From: an uncultured Pseudomonadales bacterium
GTDB taxonomy: Bacteria > Pseudomonadota > Gammaproteobacteria > Pseudomonadales > Azotimanducaceae
Length of the DNA stretch: 64,000 nt
Direction: 5' to 3'
Assembly (NCBI GenBank): GCA_958295875.1
Contig: OY282379.1
Location: 1 to 64,000 of the forward strand
Made by a program: the position numbers and the translations under genes. A model generated the notes under the pieces. The model worked only from the letters and a program-made list of their open reading frames with translations, had not been told where the DNA came from and made no database searches. Shown one piece after another: positions 44,260-53,023 of this stretch (position 1 is the stretch's first letter; each line of letters starts with the position of its first letter).

Positions 44260-44561
44260 TCACGCGCCGGGCGCGCCGGGCGCCGGCGCGCGGGGCGCCC
44301 CGTAGCGGCCCAGCCGCCGCGGCCCGTGGAACACCGACAGGTGCCCGTCCGAGTGCTCGTGGACGCGCAACGTCCGCCTCACGTAGTGCCGGCCGTGCGT
44401 CCCCGGCAGGATCTGCAGCGCAGAGGCTTGTGGCGCGCGCAGTTGTCGTTGGCCGCCTTGCGCTCCTCCTTCAGGCACAGGATGCCGGAACCGCGAAGCG
44501 CTGGTTCCAAGACGGCCGCAGCACCGTCCATCGGGTGCTGGGGCCGCACACTTGTTGCCAC
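44260..44561 (-). pseudogene. Remnant of an ISNCY-like transposase C-terminus
   Basis: In two frames the minus strand encodes a transposase end: one frame reads GSGILCLKEERKAANDNCARHKPLR, and after a one-base shift the other reads QILPGTHGRHYVRRTLRVHE, then HSDGHLSVFHGPRRLGRY. Together they match the usual C-terminus of ISNCY/integrase-type transposases (ERKVxxDNxVxYKxLxLQIP...VHEYPDGxLAVFHGPRxLARY). The catalytic part is missing and no terminal inverted repeats are seen. It is a scar left by a mobile element. Confidence 0.65.
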
Positions 44562-44643
44562 GGGGCACCGCGCAAACTACACTCTTCCGTGAGCCTTGTG
44601 ACTGAGGCTCCTTCGCTTAACGTCCATGTGCAGCAGAAGGTCC

Positions 44644-44856
44644 ATGAAAGCCGACACCCATCCCGCCTACGAGGAGATGACCGCGACTTGCAGTTGCGGC
44701 AACGTCATCCAAACCCGCTCCACCTTGGGTCGGGACATCCATCTGGACGTCTGCTCCCAATGCCACCCTTTCTACACCGGCAAGCAGAAGATCGTCGATA
44801 CCGGCGGACGCGTGGAACGCTTCCGGCGGCGATTCGGCAACCGCGCCATCGGCTGA
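44644..44856 (+). CDS. rpmE: 50S ribosomal protein L31
   Basis: A 70-residue zinc-type L31. The cysteines of the C+ form are present (ATCSCGN near residue 15 and [15 protein letters not shown] near residue 35), so it should bind zinc and be the normal, not the zinc-free, paralogue. The start ATG at 44644 has AAGG upstream (GCAGAAGGTCC); an upstream ATG frame start at 44626 is too long for the family. In other gammaproteobacteria it lies beside priA; here a 7-kb block separates them. Confidence 0.93.
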   Translation: MKADTHPAYEEMTATCSCGNVIQTRSTLGRDIHLDVCSQCHPFYTGKQKIVDTGGRVERFRRRFGNRAIG

Positions 44857-44938
44857 CCGCGGGCGCGGTGCCTTGGCGCGTCGCCGCCGAGGAGTCCGTT
44901 CACCGCCTGTTCAGCATCGGCCGGGAGAATCCTTGGCG

Positions 44939-46369
44939 ATGAACCAGCGCCGCACATTGCCGATGACGCCACGCCCGCGCCGTCCCGCGTTGGGCAAGGC
45001 GCTGGCGCTTTGCCTCGTCGCCGGCGCCATGTCTTGCTGGGGTGGCCCCGGCGAAGACCTCTACAACGAGTTCGTGGACAAGGGCCAAATCTACGGCGAC
45101 GAGGAGTGGCAGGGCTATGTGCAACGGCTCGGCGCACGCTTGTTGGAACAGTCTGAGGACGCCGGCAAGCCCTACCACTTCTTCGTGCTCGACAACTCCG
45201 CCGTCAACGCCTTCGCCACCCCAGACGCCTACATCTTCATCAACCGCGGCCTCATCGCCTTTCTCGCCAACGAAGATCAGCTCGCCGCGGTCATCGGGCA
45301 CGAAATCGGCCATGTCGTGGGGCGACACGCTCGGCGCCAGCGCAGCGCAAACTTGTTCGGCAAGTCCGTCGGCCTGATCGCCGCCATCTTCACCCGCCGC
45401 GGCGAACTCATGGAAGTCTCCGACGCCGCCACGCGCACCGTCGTTTCCGGCTACGGGCGCGAGATGGAACTCGAAGCAGATCGGCTGGGCGGCGAGTTTC
45501 TCGCCAAGGCCGGCTACAACCCGTTGGCCATCATCGACACGGTGCAGGTGCTGAAGGACCAAGAGCTGTTCGCCAAGCAGGTTGAGCGCCGCCCGGCCAC
45601 CTACCACGGCCTGTTCGCCAGCCACCCGAAGAACGACAAACGCCTGCACGACGCGGTGGCCTATGCGTTGCCGCTATTGCCCGACACGGTGGCGCCCTCG
45701 GTGGCAGACTTCCCCACGATGCTTGACGGCTTGGTCTACGGCGACGAATCGTTGGCCGGCCTTGCCCGCGACAACACCTTCTATCACGGCGGCCTGCGCG
45801 TGGTGATCGATTTTCCGGCGGGATGGACGCTCACCAATTCGCAAGCCGAGGTGACGGGCATCGCCCCCAACGGCCGCGAAGAGGCAAGCATCAGCGTTGG
45901 CCGCCATGCTTGGCGGCGGCGCGAGTCTCCGGAAGAGTTCCTCACGGAACGCTTGCAGCGGGATGACTTGAAGTCCGGTGAACCAGTCGAGATCAACGGG
46001 TTCAAGGGCTACCTCGGCGAACTCACGGTAGAAGGCGGCACCGAAAAGCTAAAGCTCATCGGCGTGCTGTACCGCGGCAAGGATGTGTTCCTATTCACCG
46101 GCGCGGCCGGGGCCAAGGGCGACCCAGAGGCGCTGCGGGATGCGTTCGCGCGCACCATGCAAGGCTTGCGCAACATGACGCCGGAAGACGCCGAAGTCGC
46201 CAACGAGCGCCGCATCCGCGTCATCGTGGCCGAGCCAGACCAAACCTATGCAGACCTCGCCAGGCAGTCGGCGCTGAGCCGCCGCCCTGAGGAGACCCTG
46301 CGCCTCTTGAACGGCGGCTGGCCCAATGCCGAGCCGCGCGCCGGGAACTACGTCAAGATCGTGGAGTAG
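44939..46369 (+). CDS. M48 family metalloprotease (BepA-like)
   Basis: A 476-residue protein. After a basic start and a hydrophobic export segment (GKALALCLVAGAMSC) comes a M48 peptidase domain. The zinc motif is HEIGHVVGRH with the first His at residue 121, and the third ligand lies in GYGREMELEADRLGGEFLAKAG near residue 180. The second half continues with beta-rich sequence and ends in a segment resembling a LysM-like repeat (YADLARQSALSRRPEETLRLL). The family includes BepA, a periplasmic protease that maintains outer-membrane assembly. Cys in the export segment could make it a lipoprotein. It converges with the mrcA gene. Confidence 0.86.
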   Translation: MNQRRTLPMTPRPRRPALGKALALCLVAGAMSCWGGPGEDLYNEFVDKGQIYGDEEWQGYVQRLGARLLEQSEDAGKPYHFFVLDNSAVNAFATPDAYIFINRGLIAFLANEDQLAAVIGHEIGHVVGRHARRQRSANLFGKSVGLIAAIFTRRGELMEVSDAATRTVVSGYGREMELEADRLGGEFLAKAGYNPLAIIDTVQVLKDQELFAKQVERRPATYHGLFASHPKNDKRLHDAVAYALPLLPDTVAPSVADFPTMLDGLVYGDESLAGLARDNTFYHGGLRVVIDFPAGWTLTNSQAEVTGIAPNGREEASISVGRHAWRRRESPEEFLTERLQRDDLKSGEPVEINGFKGYLGELTVEGGTEKLKLIGVLYRGKDVFLFTGAAGAKGDPEALRDAFARTMQGLRNMTPEDAEVANERRIRVIVAEPDQTYADLARQSALSRRPEETLRLLNGGWPNAEPRAGNYVKIVE

Positions 46370-46398
46370 GCGCCACCCATCGCGCTCCGCGGCGAGCC

Positions 46399-48894
46399 TT
46401 AGAAGATGCGCTCCGGCGATAGGTCCTCCGCGGCGCAGCGCTCTGCCGGCGGATGCTCCTCAAAGAAGTACTCGAAGATGGCGTCTGGATCGTCCACGTT
46501 TGCCGCGCAGCCCTGCTGCGGGTGGATCTTGACGCTGACGACGCCCTGCGGTTGCGGGCGCGTGTCGTCCGGCAGCCCATCCAAGGCCACGCGCATGAAA
46601 TCCATCCACACGGTGAGCGGGGTGGTGGAGCCATACTCCCGCCGCCCCACCGGGCGGTAATCGTCAAAGCCAACCCAAACGCTCGCCGCCAAGTGGGCGT
46701 TGTAGCCGTTGAACCAAGTGTCCGCGGCTTCGTTGGTGGTGCCCGTCTTGCCGCCTAAGTCCCCCCGGCCCAAGGCGCGCGCCCGGCGGCCGGTGCCGCG
46801 GGCGATCACATCGCGCAGCATGGAATCCAAGATGAAGGCGTTGCGGCGGTCGATGGCGCGCGGCGCCGGCACGATGGCGCTCGCATCCGCCACATCCGAC
46901 ACAGCAGGCGCAGCGGCGCTGCCCGCCAGTTCGCACGCGTCGCACGCCACCGGATAGCGAGGCTCAAGCAACGTCTCGCCATCACGCCCCTCCACGCGCA
47001 GCAGGATGTGCGGCGTAACGGCGTAGCCGCCGTTGGCGATGACGGCGTAGGCACCGGCCATGTCCCGTGGCGTCACGGACATGGTGCCGCCGCCGATGGC
47101 GAGTTGCGTGTTGGCAGGAAACGAGGACGTGTCGAAGCCGAACCGCTGCGCGTGCTCAAGCACTTGGCGTATGCCAACCCGCTGCAGCACTTGGATGGAG
47201 ACGAGGTTGATGGATCGATACAGCGCTTCCCGCAAGCGCGTGGGGCCGTTGTAGCGGCCGCTGTCGTTGCGCGGTCTATAGGGCGTGGCGAACGATGGGT
47301 CTTCAAACACCAATGGAGCGTCCACGATGATGGTGGCCGGCGTCACGCCGGCATCCAGCGCAGCCGAGTAAACGAAGGGCTTGAAGCCAGAGCCCGGCTG
47401 CCGAGATGCCTGCAGCGCGTGGTTGAACTGGCTGGCCCAGAAATCGAATCCCCCGGCCAGCGCCAGCACGGCGCCGTCTTGGGGCCGCAGCGCGATCAGC
47501 GCGCCTTGGATGTCCGGCACCTGCGCCAGCGCCCAAGCGCCGTCGGGCAAGCGCCGCACCCGCACGATGTCTCCTTGGGCCACGATGTCCGCCGCCACGC
47601 GGGGACGCGGGCCGGTCCGGTCTTGATCGATGTAGCGCCGCGCCCACGCCATGCCATCCCACTCCACCGTCACCCGCTCGCCGGTCGCGTCCACCGCCGT
47701 GAACGCGCGCTCGGCCACGTCCGTCACCACCGTTGGGACGAGCCCCCCAACCAGCGAGCGCACTGCCAACGCCGCCTGCCACGGCGGCGCGGCCGATGGC
47801 GTCTCCACTGCGCCGGCGGCGGCCCCTGTGGCCGATGGCGGGGCAGCATCCAAGGCGACATGCCCCTCCGCGCCGCGGTAGCCGTGCTGGCGGTCATACC
47901 CCAACAGCCCTTCGCGCAGCGCCTGCGTGGCCGCGCGCTGATGCGCCGCCTCCACGGTGGCGTAGGCGGCATAGCCTGACCCGTACACCTCCGCGCCGTA
48001 GCGCCTGACGAGCTCGTTGCGCACCCACTCGGCGACATACGGCGCCTCGAGCTCGATTTCGCGCCGGTGGACTTGCGCTGTGATCGGGGCGTCACGGGCG
48101 AGCTCGTAGGCGGCACGGTCGATGGAGCCCTGCGCAAGCATTCGGCGCAGCACCAAGTTGCGCCGCTCCAAGGCCCACTCTGGGCCGTTGATGGGATTGC
48201 CGGCGTCGGGCCGCTTGAGGATGCCGGCGAGCATCGCCAACTGGGCGAGGCTGAGTTCGGCGAGCGGCTTGTCGTAGTAGGTGTGCGCCGCCGCCTGCGC
48301 CCCATAGGCGCGTTTGCCGAAGAACAACACGTTGATGTAGAGCTCAAGCACTTGCTCCTTGGTGAGCTCCTGCTCGATCTTGATGGCGAGCAGCATCTCC
48401 TTGAACTTGCGAATGAACGTCTGTTCCAGCGAGAACGACACGTTGCGCGCCAATTGCATGGTGATGGTGGACGCGCCGGTGCGCACATCCGGGTTCAGCA
48501 GAATGGAGATGATGTCGTCCGCGAGCGAGATGTAGTCGATGCCGCCGTGGTCATAGAAGCGCTTGTCTTCGGTGTCTAAGAGCGCATTCTTGAAGTGGTC
48601 CGGCACCGCCTCAAGCGCCACCGGAATGAAGCGGCGCTCGCCAAACTCGGCCATGAAGGCGCCATCTGCGCTGAACACGCGCATCGGCGCTTGCGGGCGA
48701 TAGTGCAGATAGGTTTCCGCGGCCGGCACTTGCGGGTCCAAGTACAGGTAGCCGCCGGCCACGCCGAGCGGCACGATGCAGAGGCCGCCGCAGACGAGCC
48801 AGCCGACAGACTTCACCCACTGCGGCGCGCGCCACGACCACAGGGCGCGCAACCGCGCCGCTTGGGCCGCGAGCGCGAACCGAAAGCGAACCAT
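46399..48894 (-). CDS. mrcA: Penicillin-binding protein 1A (bifunctional transglycosylase/transpeptidase)
   Basis: A class A PBP of about 831 residues. After a membrane anchor (VGWLVCGGLCIVPLGVAGGYL) comes the glycosyltransferase domain with DTEDKRFYDHGGIDYISL (catalytic Glu) and GASTITMQLARNV. An OB-like insert follows, then the transpeptidase with GSGFKPFVYSAAL (active Ser), RSINLVSIQVL and KTGTTN. The start at ATG 48894 has AGGAG 7 bases upstream; a longer frame to 48996 is not needed. It builds peptidoglycan in the periplasm. It is divergent from the pilM operon, as in Pseudomonas, but with a toxin-antitoxin pair between. Confidence 0.95.
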   Translation of the reverse strand: MVRFRFALAAQAARLRALWSWRAPQWVKSVGWLVCGGLCIVPLGVAGGYLYLDPQVPAAETYLHYRPQAPMRVFSADGAFMAEFGERRFIPVALEAVPDHFKNALLDTEDKRFYDHGGIDYISLADDIISILLNPDVRTGASTITMQLARNVSFSLEQTFIRKFKEMLLAIKIEQELTKEQVLELYINVLFFGKRAYGAQAAAHTYYDKPLAELSLAQLAMLAGILKRPDAGNPINGPEWALERRNLVLRRMLAQGSIDRAAYELARDAPITAQVHRREIELEAPYVAEWVRNELVRRYGAEVYGSGYAAYATVEAAHQRAATQALREGLLGYDRQHGYRGAEGHVALDAAPPSATGAAAGAVETPSAAPPWQAALAVRSLVGGLVPTVVTDVAERAFTAVDATGERVTVEWDGMAWARRYIDQDRTGPRPRVAADIVAQGDIVRVRRLPDGAWALAQVPDIQGALIALRPQDGAVLALAGGFDFWASQFNHALQASRQPGSGFKPFVYSAALDAGVTPATIIVDAPLVFEDPSFATPYRPRNDSGRYNGPTRLREALYRSINLVSIQVLQRVGIRQVLEHAQRFGFDTSSFPANTQLAIGGGTMSVTPRDMAGAYAVIANGGYAVTPHILLRVEGRDGETLLEPRYPVACDACELAGSAAAPAVSDVADASAIVPAPRAIDRRNAFILDSMLRDVIARGTGRRARALGRGDLGGKTGTTNEAADTWFNGYNAHLAASVWVGFDDYRPVGRREYGSTTPLTVWMDFMRVALDGLPDDTRPQPQGVVSVKIHPQQGCAANVDDPDAIFEYFFEEHPPAERCAAEDLSPERIF

Positions 48895-49222
48895 GCGGAA
48901 CTCCTGGCTGAAGCGCATGGGCGCGGCCATCGGCCTCGCAGCGCCCGCCCTAGTCGCAGGCAGCGACCGCACATGGCGCCCAACGCCATCTTGCATGCGA
49001 TGTTAGTGAGCCGTGCCCGCTGGCTCAAGCTGTGCGGATGCCGCTGCCGCCAAGTCCGCCAGTGACGCCACATGCCAACTTGAATGGATGATCCGAGGCA
49101 GCCAAGCCGGGCACGCTGGCACACTCCGAGCCGCATTAGGGCGCGCAGCTAGAAAAAAGCGACATACATGCCCTATTGTCCAAAGCGGCGACCCGAGGCG
49201 GCCAAGCGACCAGTGTGGCGGG

Positions 49223-49498
49223 ATGAAGTTCAAACACAAAGGGCTACAAGAGCTGTTCGAGAAGGGCAACCCCCGTCTCCTGAGGGCCGACCAGGTTCCG
49301 CGCATAGAGCACATTCTATTGCTGCTGGACGCGGCCCAATCGCCGTCCAGCATCCGCTCACGTCCTGGATTTCACCTCCACTCGCTCAAGGGTGACCAGG
49401 ATGGGCTTTGGAGCATCAGGGTTAACAAGAACTGGCGGATTGTCTTCCGCTTCGTAGACGGCGAAGCGGTAGGCGTCGACTTGGTCGACTACCATTGA
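49223..49498 (+). CDS. higB: HigB-type toxin (RelE/HigB family)
   Basis: A 91-residue RelE/HigB-fold mRNA interferase. The family pattern is visible throughout: FKHKGLQELFEKGN near the start, RIEHILLLLDAAQSPSSI, PGFHLHSLKGDQDGLWSIRV and NKNWRIVFRFVDGEAVGVDL, ending VDYH. It would cut mRNA at the ribosome and halt growth unless neutralised. Its antitoxin gene lies immediately after it on the opposite strand, 28 bases between the stop codons, instead of downstream on the same strand as in normal higBA operons. Start ATG at 49223 has a weak GGCGGG in front. Confidence 0.88.
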   Translation: MKFKHKGLQELFEKGNPRLLRADQVPRIEHILLLLDAAQSPSSIRSRPGFHLHSLKGDQDGLWSIRVNKNWRIVFRFVDGEAVGVDLVDYH

Positions 49499-49526
49499 GC
49501 GGTCATGCGTGCTGCTCTGGTTTACG

Positions 49527-49781
49527 TCAGGCAGCTTGGCGGCGGCGGCGTTCCTGCGCAAGATCGTATATGGCTTGGAGCCTCATCCAAGTGTCGGCAT
49601 CGCTCCAACCAAGATGCTCCAGAGACAGCGCGATGGCGGGCGTGATTCCCTGTTTGCCGTTCAAAACCTTGGATAAGGTAGTTCGCGACAGACCGAGGCG
49701 CTGGGCGCACTCGGCTATCGTCCAACCCACGGCCTCAATGTCGTAGCGTATCCCGCCGCCCGGGTGGGGTGGATTGTTCAT
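49527..49781 (-). CDS. higA: HigA-type antitoxin (XRE helix-turn-helix)
   Basis: An 84-residue HigA antitoxin with NNPPHPGGGIRYDIEAVGWT at the start, a helix-turn-helix (ECAQRLGLSRTTLSKVLNGKQGI), then ALSLEHLGWSDADTWMRLQA and a basic tail (YDLAQERRRRQAA). This matches the HigA family that follows HigB in type II systems. Start is placed at ATG 49781 with GGAG 5 bases upstream; an ATG at 49808 is less likely. It would bind the toxin and probably repress its own promoter; whether it also controls the toxin's separate promoter is an open point. Confidence 0.88.
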   Translation of the reverse strand: MNNPPHPGGGIRYDIEAVGWTIAECAQRLGLSRTTLSKVLNGKQGITPAIALSLEHLGWSDADTWMRLQAIYDLAQERRRRQAA

Positions 49782-50153
49782 GTTGCTCCGGTGTGTTGCA
49801 GAGGACATGACGCTGTGCCAACGGTTGGATCGGTACTCGTCGGGTTAGCGACATCCTAGCACCAAGCAGCCTTCGGTGACATCTGCGTACTTGTTTGAGG
49901 GTAGGGCGACAACGGGCGTTGCTGCACAGAACCGTGGTCGGCAACGGCGGAGAGGCGCGGCTTCAAGTCGAATCCACCGAACGCCAAGGGCGCCGCCATC
50001 GCCGAACCCGCCAATGTCGCACATGAGGGACCTGCAACGGCCCATGCAAAGCATGGGGACGATCGCACGGTCTTCGGCCCCCGACGCCGGACAATGGCAT
50101 CGCTGGCGTCACTAGCACGTCGGCACCTCACTCGTTTGCTGCACGGAGGCCCT

Positions 50154-51251
50154 GTGCGCCGCATCTTTGGCAGACGACCCGACGCCCTCGTCGGCCTCGA
50201 CATCGGCTCAGCTTGCGTGAAGCTGGTGGAGATCTCGCGCGACGAAGCTGGCGGGCGTTGCCGCATCGAGGCCTGCGGCGTGGAGCCGTTGCCGCCGAAC
50301 GCCGTCGTCGATCACGGCATCAACGACATCGAAGCCGTCGCCGCGGCCATCAAGCGGCTGTTCGGCAGTGCCGGCGCCCGTTGTCGAGACGCCGCCACCG
50401 CAGTGGGGGGCGCTGCAGTGTTCACCAAGGTCGTGGAGATGGATGCCTCGCTGTCGGACGCCGAACTTGGGCTGCGCGTCATGGACGAGGCAGCGCAGCA
50501 CATTCCGTTTCCGCTTGCCGAGGTGGCGTTGGATTTCGAGGTGCAGCACCTCTCCGAGGTGAATCCAGACCAGGTGAAGGTGTTGCTGGCTGCCTGTCGC
50601 GGCGAAGAGATCGAAGCCCGCCAAGTGGTGCTTGAGCAGAGCGGCTGCCGTCCCAAAGTCGTGGACATCGAGGCGCATGCCGCGCAACGCGCCTTCGAGC
50701 GCGTCCGGCAAGCCGCCCTTGGCGCAGACGGCGATGCGCCTGCCGCCCTAATCGACCTTGGCTTCGCCGCCACCAAGGTGTCCATCTTCGCCGGCGACAA
50801 AGCGCTGGGCACCCGCGAACTCGCCTTCGGCGCGCGCCAGCTCGCCGACGACACGCAGCGGCGACACGGCCTGTCGCTCGCCGAGGCGCGCGATGCCGCG
50901 CAGGGCAACGCGCTGCCGGCGGGCTACGTCGCCGAGGTGCTGGCGCCGTTTGGCCATAGCCTCGCCGAGCGCGTCGAACGCGCCTTTCAATTCTGTTTGG
51001 CGTCCAGCCCACACGCCAAGGTGGAGCACGCATTCCTGGCCGGCGGCATGGCCACATTCGCCAGCTTGGCGCCATCGTTGGGCAGAGTGCTGGGCGAGGT
51101 GTTGGGCGAAGCCCTCGCCACGCCAACCACCATTGCCAACCCGTTCTTCGGCATGAACCGCGCCGAACATGTGGACGGCGCCCAAGTCACGGAGTTGGCG
51201 CCGGCCTTGGCCATCGCCTGCGGGCTTGCGCTCTGGGAGGGGCCTGCATGA
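50154..51251 (+). CDS. pilM: Type IV pilus assembly protein PilM
   Basis: An actin-like cytoplasmic protein of about 365 residues that links PilN to the pilus motor. It shows the FtsA/actin-type ATP-binding strands ALVGLDIGSACVKLVEISRDE at the start, AALIDLGFAATKVSIF near residue 200 and FLAGGMATFASL near residue 295. The start GTG at 50154 has GGAGG just upstream and gives the family length; the frame is open to 50094. Its stop overlaps pilN by 4 bases. Divergent from mrcA, with higBA between. Confidence 0.93.
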   Translation: MRRIFGRRPDALVGLDIGSACVKLVEISRDEAGGRCRIEACGVEPLPPNAVVDHGINDIEAVAAAIKRLFGSAGARCRDAATAVGGAAVFTKVVEMDASLSDAELGLRVMDEAAQHIPFPLAEVALDFEVQHLSEVNPDQVKVLLAACRGEEIEARQVVLEQSGCRPKVVDIEAHAAQRAFERVRQAALGADGDAPAALIDLGFAATKVSIFAGDKALGTRELAFGARQLADDTQRRHGLSLAEARDAAQGNALPAGYVAEVLAPFGHSLAERVERAFQFCLASSPHAKVEHAFLAGGMATFASLAPSLGRVLGEVLGEALATPTTIANPFFGMNRAEHVDGAQVTELAPALAIACGLALWEGPA

Positions 51252-51883
51252 GTGGCATCAACTTGCTGCCGTGGCGCGACTGGGAGCGCGAGCGACGGCG
51301 CCGGCGCTTTGTCTTCGAGCTCGTTGGCGCCGGGATGGCCGGCATCGCCGTCGCCGCCGTCAGCGGCTGGCTCATTGACGGCGCCACCGCGCAGCAGGGT
51401 AGCCGCAACGCCTACCTCACCGAGCGCACGGCAGAGGTGGAGGAGCGCATTGCGCAAGCGATGGCGTTGCGCGAGCGCGAAGCGCAGTTGGTGTCGCGCC
51501 TCACCGAATTCGAGCAGCTCTTGGCGAGGCGTCCGACGGTTGCGGGCATCCTCAACGCCCTGCCGCAAACGTTGGCTGACGGCCTGCACTTCACATCGAT
51601 GACGCGCACGGACAACTCCGTCACCTTGCACGGCGCTGCCGTGTCCGTAGGGCGCATCTCGACCCTGATGCGCAACATGGAGCGCGCCAGCGTCTTCACA
51701 GCGCCCGGCCTCAAACAGGTCGAGGAGCGTCTCCCGCCGGCGCCATACCGGCCCGGCGCGGTGGACTTCGAGCTGGCGTTGTCGCTGGTGGAGCGCGATG
51801 CCGCCACCAACGAACATTTAGGCACCGGCCACGACCTGCCGGCCGTGGCGATGGGCAATGGCGATGATGCCTTGGGTCGCTGA
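51248..51883 (+). CDS. pilN: Type IV pilus assembly protein PilN
   Basis: A 211-residue bitopic protein. It begins MSGINLLPWRDWERERRRRR, whose NLLPWR is the PilM-binding signature, followed by one membrane helix (FELVGAGMAGIAVAAVSGWL). A long periplasmic coiled region is followed by a ferredoxin-like fold. It pairs with PilO in the alignment complex. Overlap of 4 bases with pilM and about 26 with pilO. Confidence 0.93.
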   Translation: MSGINLLPWRDWERERRRRRFVFELVGAGMAGIAVAAVSGWLIDGATAQQGSRNAYLTERTAEVEERIAQAMALREREAQLVSRLTEFEQLLARRPTVAGILNALPQTLADGLHFTSMTRTDNSVTLHGAAVSVGRISTLMRNMERASVFTAPGLKQVEERLPPAPYRPGAVDFELALSLVERDAATNEHLGTGHDLPAVAMGNGDDALGR

Positions 51884-52475
51884 ACTTCAAGCCTTCGATT
51901 GGCGCGCGCTCGACGTGCGCGACGCCGGGGATTGGCCGCGCCCGGCGCAGTGGCTCGCGCTGGCGGCGCTGGGCCTCGGCGCGCTCTGGGCGGCTTGGGC
52001 GCTCCATGTGAGTGGCAAACGCGACGTCTTGGCAGCGAGCGAACGCGAGGAAGCAACGCTCAAGGCCGCGTATCTCAACAAGGCGCGGCAAGCCGCGGGC
52101 TTGGCCGCGCTGCGCCAACGCGAGGGCACCCTGGCGGACACCTTCAACACATTCGTCGCCACCCTCCCAGCGCACACTGAAGTGCCCGGCCTCGTCGAGG
52201 ACATCGCCAGCGCGGCGCGCGTTAATCGCTTGGTCGTCGAACGCATCGAACTCCAAGCAGAGCGCATTGGCGAACAATATGTCGAACTGCCCATCAACCT
52301 CACTTTGACCGGGGATTACCATCAGCTCGGCGCCTTTGCCGGCGCCGTCGCCAACCTGCCCCGTTTGGTGACCCTGCACGACTTCGAGCTCGCCGCGGTG
52401 GAAGCGGCGTCCACGCTGCGCCTCACCGTGCTGGCCAAGACCTACCGGTACCGTCCTGCGGAGGCGCCACCATGA
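51858..52475 (+). CDS. pilO: Type IV pilus assembly protein PilO
   Basis: A 205-residue bitopic protein with a short cytoplasmic start (MPWVAELQAFDWRALDVRDA), one membrane helix (WLALAALGLGALWAAWALHV), a coiled-coil and a periplasmic ferredoxin-like domain containing LPAHTEVPGLVEDIASAARV. It forms heterodimers with PilN. The start may be the ATG at 51867 (MPWVAE) instead of 51858; both lie inside pilN. Followed by pilP with a 4-base overlap. Confidence 0.9.
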   Translation: MAMMPWVAELQAFDWRALDVRDAGDWPRPAQWLALAALGLGALWAAWALHVSGKRDVLAASEREEATLKAAYLNKARQAAGLAALRQREGTLADTFNTFVATLPAHTEVPGLVEDIASAARVNRLVVERIELQAERIGEQYVELPINLTLTGDYHQLGAFAGAVANLPRLVTLHDFELAAVEAASTLRLTVLAKTYRYRPAEAPP

Positions 52476-53023
52476 AACTGCTGCCGGCTTCCCTTGCCGC
52501 GGCTGCAGCGCTCGCGCTGGCCGGCTGCGCAGACGACGACCATGAAGACCTGCGCGCCTTCGTCCAAGGCGCCACGCCGCCAAACCAAGACACCGCCGCC
52601 ACCCCGGCCGCGCCCACGCCGACGCGATTCAGCTATGGCGCGGCATCCCTGCGCGACCCGTTCCAGCCAGCGGCCACCACGCCCACCAACGGGGCGGACG
52701 CAAGCGCCCCAACAGCGCCAGACTTGAACCGCCCCAAGGCGCCGCTGGAGCGATTTTCCATCGGCGAACTGCGCATGGTGGGCACGCTGGCCCGCAGCGG
52801 GCTCACGTTCGCGCTCGTTCAGGATGCCCGCGAACGGGTGCATCGCGTGCAACGCGGAGACTTCTTGGGCACAGACTTCGGCGAAGTGCATGCCATCGAC
52901 GCCGCCGGCATCGACATCGCCGAAGCCATCTCCGACGGCGCCGGCGGTTGGGCCAGGCGGGAACGGCGCATCCCCCTCGCGACGCTTGGCACGACGCAGC
53001 AGGACCCGGGAGACGAGCCGTGA
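52472..53023 (+). CDS. pilP: Type IV pilus lipoprotein PilP
   Basis: A 183-residue inner-membrane lipoprotein with signal and lipobox (ALALAGCADDD). A Pro/Thr-rich linker leads to the beta domain SYGAASLRDPFQP, then LERFSIGELRMVGTLARSGL and RVHRVQRGDFLG, the usual PilP core that connects PilNO to the secretin. ATG overlaps the pilO stop by 4 bases. Confidence 0.92.
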   Translation: MKLLPASLAAAAALALAGCADDDHEDLRAFVQGATPPNQDTAATPAAPTPTRFSYGAASLRDPFQPAATTPTNGADASAPTAPDLNRPKAPLERFSIGELRMVGTLARSGLTFALVQDARERVHRVQRGDFLGTDFGEVHAIDAAGIDIAEAISDGAGGWARRERRIPLATLGTTQQDPGDEP

